Of a stretch of DNA of 64,000 nucleotides, positions 22,610 through 33,165 are shown piece by piece. This stretch comes from Caenorhabditis elegans (Eukaryota; Nematoda; Chromadorea; Rhabditida; Rhabditidae): positions 2,294,001 to 2,358,000 of the forward strand of contig NC_003282.8 in NCBI RefSeq assembly GCF_000002985.6, written 5' to 3'. Every line of letters starts with the position of its first letter. The stretch's first letter is position 1. Both the position numbers and the translations under genes were made by a program. Below the pieces are notes generated by a model. The model was not told where the DNA came from and ran no database searches. It saw nothing but the letters and a program-made list of their open reading frames with translations.

Positions 22610-22869
22610 GCACATTGAGCAAGAAAATTTGCTGAAAGTTGAGAAAAACTAGAGAAAAAGTGAAGTTTTTGCAGGAAATATCAAGAATGATCACAAAAAA
22701 AAAGATGAAATTAAAAATCACGGAAATAAAAAACCAAAAATCAACAATTTACTGATCGAAATCTACCGTATTCTATGCGAAAATCCATCAGATTTCCACT
22801 AATTTCGAGCATTTCCTGCGACTTTTCATAACAAATATACAAGAAATCGGTTAAAATTCCAACTTTATA

Positions 22870-23060
22870 GCTATGTGGCAGGTCGTTGGAGGCGAGAATC
22901 AATGACTAAAATAGAGATACAAGATCGATTTTCGGTCTCTGCGGCCAGCCGTCGCTCTCTTGCCAATTTTTCCGTCGAGCGGGACGAGACCCGAGGCAAC
23001 GTTTGCGGTGGCGCGCCTTTGGGACACGGAGTCTGCGTCTCTTCGGTGTGCAGTTGATGT
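22870..23060 (-). promoter_or_regulatory. Candidate core promoter of the vha-3/vha-11 operon
   Basis: A GC-richer island in A/T-rich DNA, about 0.95-1.1 kb upstream of vha-3. It contains TCTGCGTCTCT (23032-23042), a motif common in promoters of broadly expressed worm genes, plus further GTCTC and GAGAC boxes. The gap to the ATG would be an outron or 5' UTR intron. Position and motif only; no transcription start can be seen. Confidence 0.45.
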
Positions 23061-23920
23061 CTCGTTGGGAAAATGGTGGAAAGTTTGAAAATTGACGATT
23101 TTAATGAAGAAATTGATGGAAAAATGGTTTTTTTTTAACAGAAAATAAGGAAAAAAACCGTAGTCCGTTTTCAAGTAAATTCGCAAAAAAGTAACAGAAA
23201 ATCCTCAATTTTTACCTGAAATCCCTCATTTTGATGACGTCCACGATGCCAGCGAATCAAGTCGGCGATTATGAACATTATCGGGGGAGAAATGGCAAAA
23301 TGGAAATGATTTTTTTTTTAGAAAAAGGTTCAAAAAATCAAATTTCAAATGATTTTTTTTCAAAAAAAAAACGAATAAAAAGCCCGTGGTCTTTATATTA
23401 CAAAAAAAAATCTCTAACACAAAGTTAAGTTGAGTCCAACTCTCCAACCCCGCAAAACGTTTTGTCACTATTTTTTGGACAATTTATCATGGTTTTTGTT
23501 GCCAGACTTATGCCTAGGGCCTAAGCCTAGGCCTCAGACAAAGTCTAAGTTTTTATCGTTGATGCGTTTAGGCATACGAAATATCGCACGTTCTGGCCTT
23601 CTTATGGCCTCGCCCATTGCGTTTTTCGCGCTCCATTGACAATCGCCTGCCGGACAACGCGTGGAGAAGCGCATGTACTCCACACGGGCAAATATTTGTA
23701 TTTTCTTTATTTAAAACACAATAAACTAGTTTATAAGCTGTTGATTTTGCTTGAAAATTTACGTATTTAATCTCAAAAAATAATGTTTCGTATTGAAGGT
23801 TGGTAGCAAGCCTTAATTGGAGAAAACGTCACCAGTTCGCGAGAAAACGAAAGAAAAATGTGGAGAAGGTAGGTATTGTTACGTATTTGCCTTTTATTTC
23901 TTAATTTTTCAAATAAAATT
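23061..23920. other. Gene-free spacer with TTAGGC-like patch
   Basis: A/T-rich sequence. Near 23508-23550 there is a cluster of CCTAGGCCT and GCCTAAGCC units, a degenerate relative of the nematode telomere repeat TTAGGC. No supported gene. Confidence 0.45.
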
Positions 23921-23952
23921 GTTCAGATACACGGAGAAGGAAGTCGCAGCAC

Positions 23953-24196
23953 ATGCTTAATGGGTGTGACTTGAAAAACGAGTTGAGTTTCCGTGACCCT
24001 GCAAATCCTGTCCTCTGGCTCACAGTTCTTAGTGACGGCGGTGGAGGCGAGTTCAAGTTGTGTTTGGCAACTGGAGCCCAATAGTTGTCATCGCATCCTT
24101 CCTTCAGGCATTTTCAACGATGACAAATCGGCGGTCAATATCCTGAAGTACCTGTCGCGAATTATTGACCAATTGAAGCACGAAAAAACAAATTGA
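23953..24196 (+). pseudogene. Candidate frameshifted coding remnant
   Basis: Two overlapping plus-strand frames both look coding. Frame one (23953-24084, stop TAG) reads MLNGCDLKNELSFRD, then PVLWLTVLSDGGGGEFK, then LCLATGAQ. A different frame then continues SGIFNDDKSAVNILKYL with RIIDQLKHEKTN and a TGA ending at 24196. The sequence between offers no intron of workable size, so a frameshifted, possibly processed, gene fragment is the simplest reading. I do not recognise the parent protein. It could instead be an exon pair of an unmodelled gene. Confidence 0.35.
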
Positions 24197-24930
24197 GCAC
24201 ATTGAAGGTTGCGGTAGCTGGAAAAAAGTGAATGTATCAGTCCGACTATTTCTCGGAGGCGATATGAAATATCAGTACAAAATGGTTGGACATCAGGGTG
24301 CATGCGGTGCAAATCGTTCTATTTAGGAATTTTTCAGATTATGCCCTCCTAATTTTTTCAAAAATTTCCCGAAAATATAAATTCTGCTTTCTTTTTAATT
24401 CCAACCATTCATTCTCCTTGTTTACCGCACCTCCCCCTCATTCATTCCCCTTTGTGGTCCGTAATTCCTGTGCAAGGTCATCACCTCCCCCCACCATTAT
24501 TAAATTGTATATTATAAGTGCCTGTTGTTTAGGGCCCCCTCCCGACTAAGTACGATATGATCTTTATGCGAAGGACAGGCGGTTTATTCACCTTTTTCTG
24601 TAAAATTTCTAAAAATTTAAATGAAAAACAAAACATCATGGGACAACAATCATCAATAAAGAGAAAACTTGTTTTTTTTTCTTCGATTTTTTCAAATTTC
24701 TTTTTCCAGTCAACATCATCCATTTCATTGAATTTTGTCTTCATTCGAATATTATTAAATTAAAATTATTCATCAGATTAGAATTGAAATTTTATTTACA
24801 CCTTTTACAATACAATTTGCGGAATTTATTCAGTGAAGTGCATAGATTTTAATCGGTTTCTCATCTAAAAATGTTTGAAATAGCCGATTTTTTATTATTC
24901 ATTTTATATCCTGAATATATGTATAGCAAG
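24197..24930. other. Gene-free A/T-rich spacer
   Basis: Pyrimidine-rich stretch (about 24400-24500) followed by A/T-rich DNA. No coding segment, tRNA or clear repeat is seen. Confidence 0.4.
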
Positions 24931-24939
24931 ATATGAGCA

Positions 24940-25920
24940 AGTTGTGAGACATGGTGCATCGACTATCTCGGTTTTCACTGGATCTTCCGGAAAATTGTCA
25001 ACTAACAAAATATTTACTCATAATTTTTCTATAACTTGCAGTTAATTGTGAATTTTTATCTTGAATACGAGCTACCAAACTTGTGGACAGGACATGGTGC
25101 ATCGACTCTTCATTGACGGCTTGTAGCTCGGTTATCTTTGCATTTATCAAAAAATTGTCAACTATCAAAATATTTGCTATAACTTTTTATATAATCTGCA
25201 ATTAAATGTTTATCAAAATCTCAAAAATGAACTGACTAGGTGCCGAAGTTGTGAATGAGACATGGTGCATCGACTTTTCTTTGCAAGGCTATCTTTTGGT
25301 TCTCTTTGGCTTTATTGAAAAGTACTCAACTACCAGATTGTGGTTATTAATTTTCCTATATCATGAAAGTAAATATGTCTAAAAATCTGTAAAATGAACC
25401 AGCTGTCAACGTTTTGGGTAAGACATGGTGCATCGATCACCTTTTGACATTTTATACCTCCTTTTTTTTGATTTCTCAACAACTTGCTAACTAACAAAAT
25501 ATATGTTATTACTTCTTCTAAAACCTGCAATTGATTGTGAACTTTATCTCAAAAATTAACCGAGATACGAGCTACCAAACTTGTGGACAGGACATGGTGC
25601 ATCGACTTTCCTTTGACAGCTCGTATCTCGGTTGTTATTAGTCTTTAAAAATTGTTTTCTATAAATTTTAAACTGAAAACTTTTAGGTATCTTAAAAACT
25701 AACTAGGATGCAAGCAGCCAAAGTTGTTGGCAAAACATGGTGCATCGACTTTCCTTTGACAACTCGTATCTCGATTATCTTTGCATTTATAAAAAATTGT
25801 CAACTAACAAATTAATTGCAAACTTTCCTATAAACTCATATCTAAAAACTTATAGATATCTCAAAAATGACCCGAAATACCAGCTGCCAAAGTTGTGTTT
25901 CAGACATGGTGTATCGACTA
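24940..25920. repeat. CATGGTGCATCGAC array, 141-170 bp period
   Basis: The box CATGGTGCATCGAC (or a one-base variant) occurs at about 24951, 25092, 25262, 25424, 25592, 25736 and 25905, all in the same orientation. Spacings are about 141-170 bp. The intervening DNA also repeats (AGCTCGTATCTCGGTT, TTGTCAACTAACAAAAT, GAGCTACCAAACTTGTGG) but has diverged far more than the box. Confidence 0.85.
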
Positions 25921-26330
25921 AAAGAGGAGACGTGATGACGTCACAGAACCAAAATGACGTTATAATTTTTCTAACAGTTTCATGACATCTTCCCTCGTTT
26001 CCCCCGCCCCGGTGCCCCATTTCCCAGGTGGCGTGAACAATAGAAAATAGACAATAATCGAAATCTGTTCCTCCTCGCCCGCCGTTCTGAGTGACCATAG
26101 CTATTCCGGCAGAGGAATTCACCCATCCGTTCCAATTCTATGTGTTTCTACGTTACTTTTGTCGTTTTCGTCGTCGTTCCCCCCTTTCTCTCTCAATTTG
26201 CATCGTTCGAAGGACACTTTTAGTGTCTACGGGTGGTCTGTACAACAGCTAGCATTTCGGTTTTCAAATATAGGTAGATTTTGGATTGGTTTTTGTGATT
26301 TCATTGTGATTTCTAGCTATGTGAACATAA
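25921..26330. other. Non-repetitive island within the repeat field
   Basis: A less AT-rich stretch, with C-rich tracts near 25995-26030 and 26175-26200, interrupting the arrays. It may be a distant regulatory segment of nsy-4 or an unmodelled exon. No frame with splice support is seen. Confidence 0.35.
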
Positions 26331-27560
26331 AAATTTGCACATGGTGCATCGAACGCTCAACTTTAGTAGCGCATATGTCGGTGGTTTTTTGTTTTATCAA
26401 AAATTTGCCAACTAACAAAATGTTTCTTATATATTTTACTTTAATTTTGTAGTTAAACATTTCTTGCTATCTTTAGTATTAACCGAGCTATGCGCTGTCA
26501 AAGTTAAGCAGTCATATCCAGTCGTTGTACCATGACCAGAAAAGCTATTGTATTGAGCTCCTCATATCTCAGTTATTTTCAATTTGTTCTAAAAGTTGTC
26601 CACTAACAAAATGTTCACTATTTATTTTCCTAAAATTTTGTAGTTTTATCGTTTTTGCTATCTTCAAAACAAAACGAGATACAAACTGTCAAAGTTGCCT
26701 AATCCAAAAATAAAAATATTCAATTTTTCCCGATTCAAAACCCAAATTCAGGGCGTTTCTCCATTTTCTCGTTGTCTTCTCTTCTCCACAGGAGGTGTCA
26801 TAAATCTTTTTGCGATTTTCAAGTCTTAGACTTCGGGTGGTCTCAGGGTTTTATCGATAAAAATCTAGATTTCTGCGATTGAATTGATTGATATTTGAAC
26901 TTTACTACTTAAATATTCCTTTTCATTACTTTTCAAGCTTATATCTCGTTCATTTGTGATGCACCCTGTTTTGTCCCTAATTTTAACAGCTAATATCTCG
27001 GTTAAAATTAATGATATCAAAAAGCGCTCAACTACAAAACTATAGAAAATCTGATAGCAAATATTGTTCCAGTTGATGAAACAATCAAAGATGCTTGAGA
27101 TACAGGTCATCAAAGGTTCCCTCTCGATGCACCATGTCTAGCCCCCAATTTTAACACCCCTTAACTCAATCCATTCTAGAAACATCAATAAGTTTTGATT
27201 TACTAACTGTAGAAAATTTGCGGTTAAATTTGAGTATAATTGAATATAGTCAATTACAAAACATACACTAGTTGATGATAAGTACTTTGTCAATTGTAAA
27301 CCTATTGATAGAATTAAGGATTACTGAGATATAGGCTGTCAAAGGCTCCCTGTCGATGCACCATGACTTGATTCAAATTTTGACGATTGATATCTCGGTT
27401 CACAGTAACAGTATCAAAAAGTTTTCAACTGGAAATTTATAGAAAATCCTATAAAAAATATATTGCCAATTGACAATGTTTCCCTAAAACTAAAGATGAC
27501 TGAGGTATAGACTGTCAAAAACTGTCGATGCACCATGTTTTCTCAACTCCAAAACTCACA
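26331..27560. repeat. CATGGTGCATC family, orientation switch
   Basis: A forward box at about 26339, then inverted boxes (GTCGATGCACCATG type) at about 27127, 27354 and 27529. The spacer motif ATATCTCGGTT and the phrase CTGTCAAAGGTTCC persist. The orientation flips near 26.9 kb. Confidence 0.75.
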
Positions 27561-28190
27561 TTTTTATTAACAACTTTAATGTTTAGTAACCTCTTCCCTA
27601 TCCCCGATCGATTAAATTTTACAACAAACATTTAGGAGGTGCATGGATGCATATCTATTTCTCAACCTCCTCCTCTAAGACGACCTTGTCGCCCGGCGAT
27701 CTCTCTAACTCTCCAGCCATCTCCCTACTATTTTCAACCGTCAAAGCCATACCTGACCAATCAAAACCGTACATCTACCCCTCTACCTACCAGCCATCTT
27801 CGTTTTCAACTACTACTACTACTATTACTCCAATTACCACCCAATAGCTGTTCCGTTTTTGAATTTCGTTTTGCTTTTTGAACCCCAATTCCAAGGTTCT
27901 ATTAGATTTTCATCACTAGTTCAAGTACCATCTTTACTTCTGCCTAAGTGTCTTTGGTTTCGTCTTTTGTCTGAATTAAGGCATACCGTATTTCTTTCAA
28001 TTTATAGGCAGTTTAACGTTATTTGCATTAAGTAATGCCATAATTAATTTGAGATTTCTGAATGCATATTGAACAGAGTTATAATAGTTTAAAGTTTACA
28101 ACATTTTCCAAAGTTAACAATTTTATCTGCCAGCAGGTTTTCATGGATAAATCTACAAGAATCAAGCAAGGTAGTAGCTCCCAAAGTGTT
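27561..28190. other. CT-rich non-repetitive stretch upstream of nsy-4
   Basis: From about 27640 to 27850 the sequence is C/T-rich with an ACT trinucleotide run. A 66-codon plus-strand frame there is Ser/Thr/Pro-rich, as expected from base composition, and has no clear splice partner. A 5' exon or promoter of nsy-4 is possible. Confidence 0.35.
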
Positions 28191-29845
28191 TGACAAGTCA
28201 TGGTGCATCGCAACACCTAACTTTTACATCTTATATCTAGCTCAAGAAATGCTTATTTATTGATGTTCTATATACATTGTAGTTTAAAACTTTTTCTGTA
28301 GTTTGAATTAATTGGCTGAATTTGATTTTATCAAAAAGTTGTCAACTGACTAAATGCTTATTAGCAATTTTTAATGGGTTTGCAGTTTAAAATATATTAA
28401 ACTTGTTTTATGAACCGAGATACGGGCTATAAAATTTAAACTCTAGACATGGTGCATCAACACTTGGCAGCTTATATCTCGGTTGAATTTTGATTTATTG
28501 AAAAGTTGTCAATTGACAAAGTATTTATTATTAGTTGTTCTATAGTTTTTTAAACAAATTAAACAATTTTTGATATTGTTAACTTGAACCAAGTTATAGG
28601 CTGTCAAAATTGAAAGCAAAACATGGTGCATCAGTCAAGCTTTTAACATATATCTCTATTTTCTCGAGTTTTATTAAAAAGTTGTCAACTAAAAGTGTGT
28701 AATGAATAGTTTTTTTTTAAATTTTCTAATTTAAAAGTGACTAGTGAGTTTGAAACGAATCAATTAGACTTCAAAATAAGAGGTGGAAGTCATGGTGTGG
28801 TGCATTTTTTCCCACTTGTACGACTCTAAAGGCGCGCGCATTTATACAGAATGGTCCCGTCATTGGTCTCTCCACGCGCTCAACGAATCAATGGGATGCG
28901 CGTGGCGAGACCATTGCGCGAAAGTGCGCGCACCTTTAAAGTCGTAGAAGTTGGCCTAGTTTTCACTGTTTTTATCACGGTGATACTAGCGTTGACTCTA
29001 CAATATTTTTTTTCTTTTTTAGTCAAGTTCCCCGCTAAAATTATCGTTTTTCTCACTTCATCACGTTGTTAGAAACCCCCAAAACCCCACGCCTAATAGT
29101 TCAAAGATGATTATAATTGAAGTGCCTCCTTACTGTTTACCTATTTTCCTACCAAATTCCCTTTTTTTTCCTTTTTTCCAACCGGATGGCCTTCTCTCTG
29201 CATCTCTCATCCATCTCCTCTTCTCGTTTTCCCTTTTTATAGTGGTAGTACTTCACTTGTTCCACTGTTACACTGAGATACACACCTCCCAAAAACTTTC
29301 ACAAAACTATTATTGATTTTTTTTGTGCCCGTCCGTCATCCGTTCCGCCGCTACACTACCATGCAAAATGTAACAGTTTGATTATTTTTGAGGAAGGAAG
29401 TTAGGGATTTTATTTAGTGTATAAAAATTATCGATGCACCATGTCTTGCTATTCATTTTGGCATCTTATATTTCTATTGATATCAAAAAGTGTTCGAGTG
29501 AGATCAATAGCTAGAAAGTAACAAGTTTTTGAAAATGTCAAAAATAACTGAGATATGAACCGTTCGAGTTTTGCAATCGATGCACCATGTCTTCTTTGAT
29601 TTCTGATGGCTCATGTCTTGGTTCTTGTTCAAATTATTTGTTAGTACTCCTAATATCAAATATATTTCAGTTGATTACTTGTTTAAAAAAATTTGAACTG
29701 AGCCAATTATGACCCTAATCAACCGGTTGATGCACCATGTCTGGATGCACCACAGTAACTTTTTCTTATCAGTTGGAAATTTTTTATAAAACTAAAGCTA
29801 GGCGAGTTATGAGCCCAATAAACCGGTCGATGCACCGTTTGTCTT
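28191..29845. repeat. CATGGTGCATC family, second field
   Basis: Forward boxes near 28199, 28449 and 28622, then inverted boxes near 29434, 29579, 29731 and 29832. Spacer phrases such as AAAAGTTGTCAACT recur. A palindromic GC-rich element sits inside at 28829-28955. Confidence 0.75.
28829..28955. mobile_element. Palindromic element, CTACGACTTTAAAGGCGCGC ends
   Basis: The left arm (ACGACTCTAAAGGCGCGCGC) and right arm (complement of CTACGACTTTAAAGGTGCGC) are inverted. The interior contains CCACGCGC and GCGCGTGG and is also self-complementary. A shorter, internally deleted copy lies at 34366-34455. It is probably a small foldback or MITE family; the name is unknown to me. Confidence 0.7.
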
Positions 29846-30063
29846 GCATCTAAGTTTAATGACTCATATCTCCATTTTTAATTGCACAACTATATAATGA
29901 CTTATGCAAAATATTTTTAAAAGTTTAAACGTTTTTGATAATACCTAATCTGTGTGAAAACAATTGAAAATTCATCCCCTGATTGTAAATTCAATATAAC
30001 CTCTCAAGATGTCCAAAATCTAATTTCACTTTATAATTCTAACCTTAAAAATTTCAGCGTCGA

Positions 30064-32503
30064 ATGTCCAGCGGAGCCGATCTCGGTAGGAAGGGGTCTC
30101 TCTTCCTTTCCCTTCTTTTCTCATTCATCGGAGCTGGGCTCTCAATCGCCGCAATTCTCACACCCTCCTGGCAAATCGTAAACCTTCGCGAGTATGGATC
30201 GATCCACGAGCACGGTCTGTGGCTGGATTGTACAAGGCATAGCAGAGATGGAAATCATATTTTGCAGAGGTAGGATCTAACCAAGAACTAACAAAATTTT
30301 TGTTAAAGGTGGAGTAGCGCCAGTGGGGATTTTGTCAAAAAAAAATTTTGAAAAATACTAACTTTTGAAGAAATTTAAAGAAATGTCGCATGCTTCGACC
30401 CCTACAATGTTTTTATACAAATAATTTAAACAAAATTTAAACATAAAAAATGTCGAAAAAATTTTTTTTTCGGCCGACTTCCAAAATTATGAGTGGAAAA
30501 AACTGAAAAATAAAAAATTTTCAAAAAATTTTTGAAAAGTTTTATCATGATATTTGATCATTTTGGGACCAAAGGAGTGGTTTTGAACAATTTGCCCACT
30601 GGCGCTACTCCACGTTTAATCATTTTATGGGATGTCAAGCAAGAAACTATGTAAATTTCCAGATACGCCACAGTAACCGAGCCTCTACACTGCGTGTACA
30701 AATTTGACTATGACAAGTATTCGGGAACATTCGAGCTTGAGGACGACAACAGTCCAGTTGGAGAAGTCAATAGGCACAAGTTCTATGGTAAGTTTGAAGC
30801 TCAAAATTTTAATGTACCTATTTGGATCCCAACTGCAATTCTGTAAAGCTCAGAACTGTCCGATAAATATAATTTGGCCTATTCTAATTACAAAATCCAG
30901 AGACACAAAAACTTAACTAAATCAAAAGTTTTCTCTGAAAAATTCCCACACTTCCCAAAAATTTCCAGGCTGGCACACGTCTACCATGATCCTTCTCGGA
31001 TTCGCTCTCCTCACCACGGGTCTCTCGACATTCATCGGCGCCTGCGCATGCTGTCACTCGTCTCTTGCCCTATTCTTCACAATAATTACATTGTTGACAA
31101 GTGAGTCATCGTAGTGACCGGTTATGCAAAGTCTAGACGGGAAAAAAGGGCATTGGATTATGGGAATAAACTGTGGGGATATAGGAACTTCCAGGTTGAA
31201 AATGGAATTATTTTTTCAGGTTAAATGGCAGCTCATCTAGTGATACTTGCTCAAAGTATTATAATTGTATTGGGACAAATATATGAGACACATTTTTGAA
31301 TTTATAAATAGAGAATTGATAAAAAGTTTTCAAAAATTGCTTCGCATTCCGTATAGCTTTCAAAAATAACCGTTACTGGAAAAAACACTTTTTCATTATT
31401 TTATTTGTTCTCTAATCGCGTTTAAGTTTTACCTAATGAAAATTCAATTCAACATGATAGATCCTATAAGACTACTGGAGCAAATTCGAAATGATTAGTT
31501 ATATACGATTTAGAAAATATATCACGTACAAAAAACTATCCTGTGTGCCAAACTACTGCAGTTAGTTAAAACTTTCTATATACAAGCTCAACTATTTCTT
31601 CCAGCTCTCCTCTCCGCGATTGCCGAAGGAATCTTCTTCTTCTACTCCCACCGTGCCGACAATCGATTCATCAAAGGAATCGTGGGAACCTATGAGCAGA
31701 GAGTTGGAACTGCATTCTTCCTTCAAATGGCTGCAGCTTTCTGCCACTTGATCTCATTCCTTATCGCCATGTTATTCACATACTTCTCATTCGCATCTTC
31801 AAAGGACTCGGATGGTTTCAGCATTCAGAGATCCAGCAGGACGAATGTCACTAATATTGGAAGGTTAGTCTGAAGCTTTTAAAACTTTTAAAACTAAATC
31901 TCTTGTTAGATAGCATCGTTTTTGTGTCCTAAAAGTTGTGTGCATTTAAGATATGTCTACTTTGAACGCGCATAACTATTAACATGTAAGTTAAAAGACC
32001 TGGACATATATATTTTAAGACTTAAAACTTTGTTAATATTAAAGCTACTCAACAAATGATATTTTATGATTAAAATTCGGCTAAAAGCTTAGATTTGACG
32101 TTTTTAAGGTTGCTTGGCCTTAGGCTTAGGCCTAGACGTAGGCGTAGGCCTAGGATTAGCTTTATGGTTAATCTTATGCTTATGCGCTTGCTTAGGCTTA
32201 GACTTAGGCTTTAACTTGTAACCCCAGCCAAACCCCCAAACAATTTGCAGACCAGAAAATTGCAGATCAATCGAATTCGACGCCCCACTCATGTACCCTC
32301 CACAGACCCCAATTTCTGGATTCAGAGCCGCAAGTTATATGGATGATAAGCCAGTGATTGCAGAGAGCATGCCAGAGCTCGGCCACAGGTGAGTGTTCGA
32401 TGGAGCAAGTTTGCATTATAGTTTTTAAAAATTCAGAGGCGCCTACCCCTCAAATGACTTCCTCTCTTCGAGAATCCGCAGGAAAAGTGAGACTTGTGTG
32501 TGA
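30064..32503 (+). CDS. nsy-4: Claudin/CACNG-superfamily four-TM protein NSY-4
   Basis: Six exons: 30064-30269, 30663-30787, 30969-31100, 31605-31863, 32326-32388 and 32437-32503, giving 283 residues. Membrane segments are predicted at about 12-32, 116-138, 144-168 and 190-215. The first extracellular loop has the claudin signature W36, GLW (51-53), C56 and C79. The tail ends ETCV, a class I PDZ-binding motif, and has basic phospho-site-like RRKSE before it. Known role: NSY-4 acts in AWC olfactory neurons, where it promotes the induced AWC-ON fate by antagonising calcium signalling through UNC-2/UNC-36 channels and the UNC-43 kinase pathway. A TTTCAG acceptor directly precedes the start, so an upstream non-coding exon or SL1 addition is likely. 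Intron 4 holds telomere-like repeats. Confidence 0.93.
32107..32216. repeat. Interstitial TTAGGC-like repeats in nsy-4 intron 4
   Basis: Degenerate but dense TTAGGC, TTAGGCCTA and TTATGC units (for example CTTAGGCTTAGGCC) over about 110 bp. TTAGGC is the C. elegans telomere unit. Units occur mostly in one orientation. Confidence 0.75.
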
Positions 32504-32719
32504 ATAATATGTTTTTTTTTTCGAATTTTTGAATTTCCGTGCCTTTACTTTCCAATTTTTCTGAATTCGCTATCACCTTATCACTTCCCACTGAAAGAAA
32601 TCTCAAAATCACTCAAGATGACAGCACTGCATTTTATCGATTTTTTAAAATAATTTTATGTGACTACTTTGTAATGCTCAACTCGTGTAGTGCGTCTTTG
32701 TGAAAAATATAAATATTTG

Positions 32720-32725
32720 AATAAA
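32720..32725 (+). terminator. Polyadenylation signal of nsy-4
   Basis: AATAAA 217 nt after the nsy-4 stop, in a T/A-rich context. Confidence 0.55.
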
Positions 32726-33078
32726 TTTCAAGTTTTCTGATGTATCCAAAAAATACCAAAAAATAAATTTTTTTTTTTTGAAAATTTCAAACTTTTTGAA
32801 TTTTCTCAAAAACCAGCAGAGCTAGCAAAAAGTTGTCAACTACCAAATTGTAGGAAATTATATTCTTCACAATTTAGCAATTGACAAAATTTTCAAAACC
32901 CTACTATTTACCAAGTTACGGTAGTTTTTAACACAGCTCCGGGAAGTGGCCGTCAATCTGTCTTCACCTTAAATTACCCATAACTTTTTAAGAGTGTAAG
33001 GTAGAAAAAAGTTGCGAACTAACAAAATGTAGAAAATTTTACGCGTGACATTTTACCAGTTGACAACTTTTCCCAATC

Positions 33079-33084
33079 TTTATT
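33079..33084 (-). terminator. Polyadenylation signal of the nuclear receptor gene
   Basis: AATAAA on the minus strand, about 85 nt past the stop at 33166. Confidence 0.5.
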
Positions 33085-33165
33085 ACTTTCAGAGTTATCG
33101 CTATTTTTCTGCCACAAAAATTGAAAATAGTAAAAAAATTTTATTTCCATTTTCCAACATACAAC

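Noticed and set aside
27639..27881. Ser/Thr/Pro-rich plus-strand frame (66-80 codons)
   Set aside because: Low-complexity C/T-rich DNA with an ACT run; no splice partner. A real short exon cannot be excluded.
24940..29845. CRISPR-like array because of regularly spaced boxes
   Set aside because: Spacers are themselves related, the period is about 160 bp, and this is animal DNA with introns.
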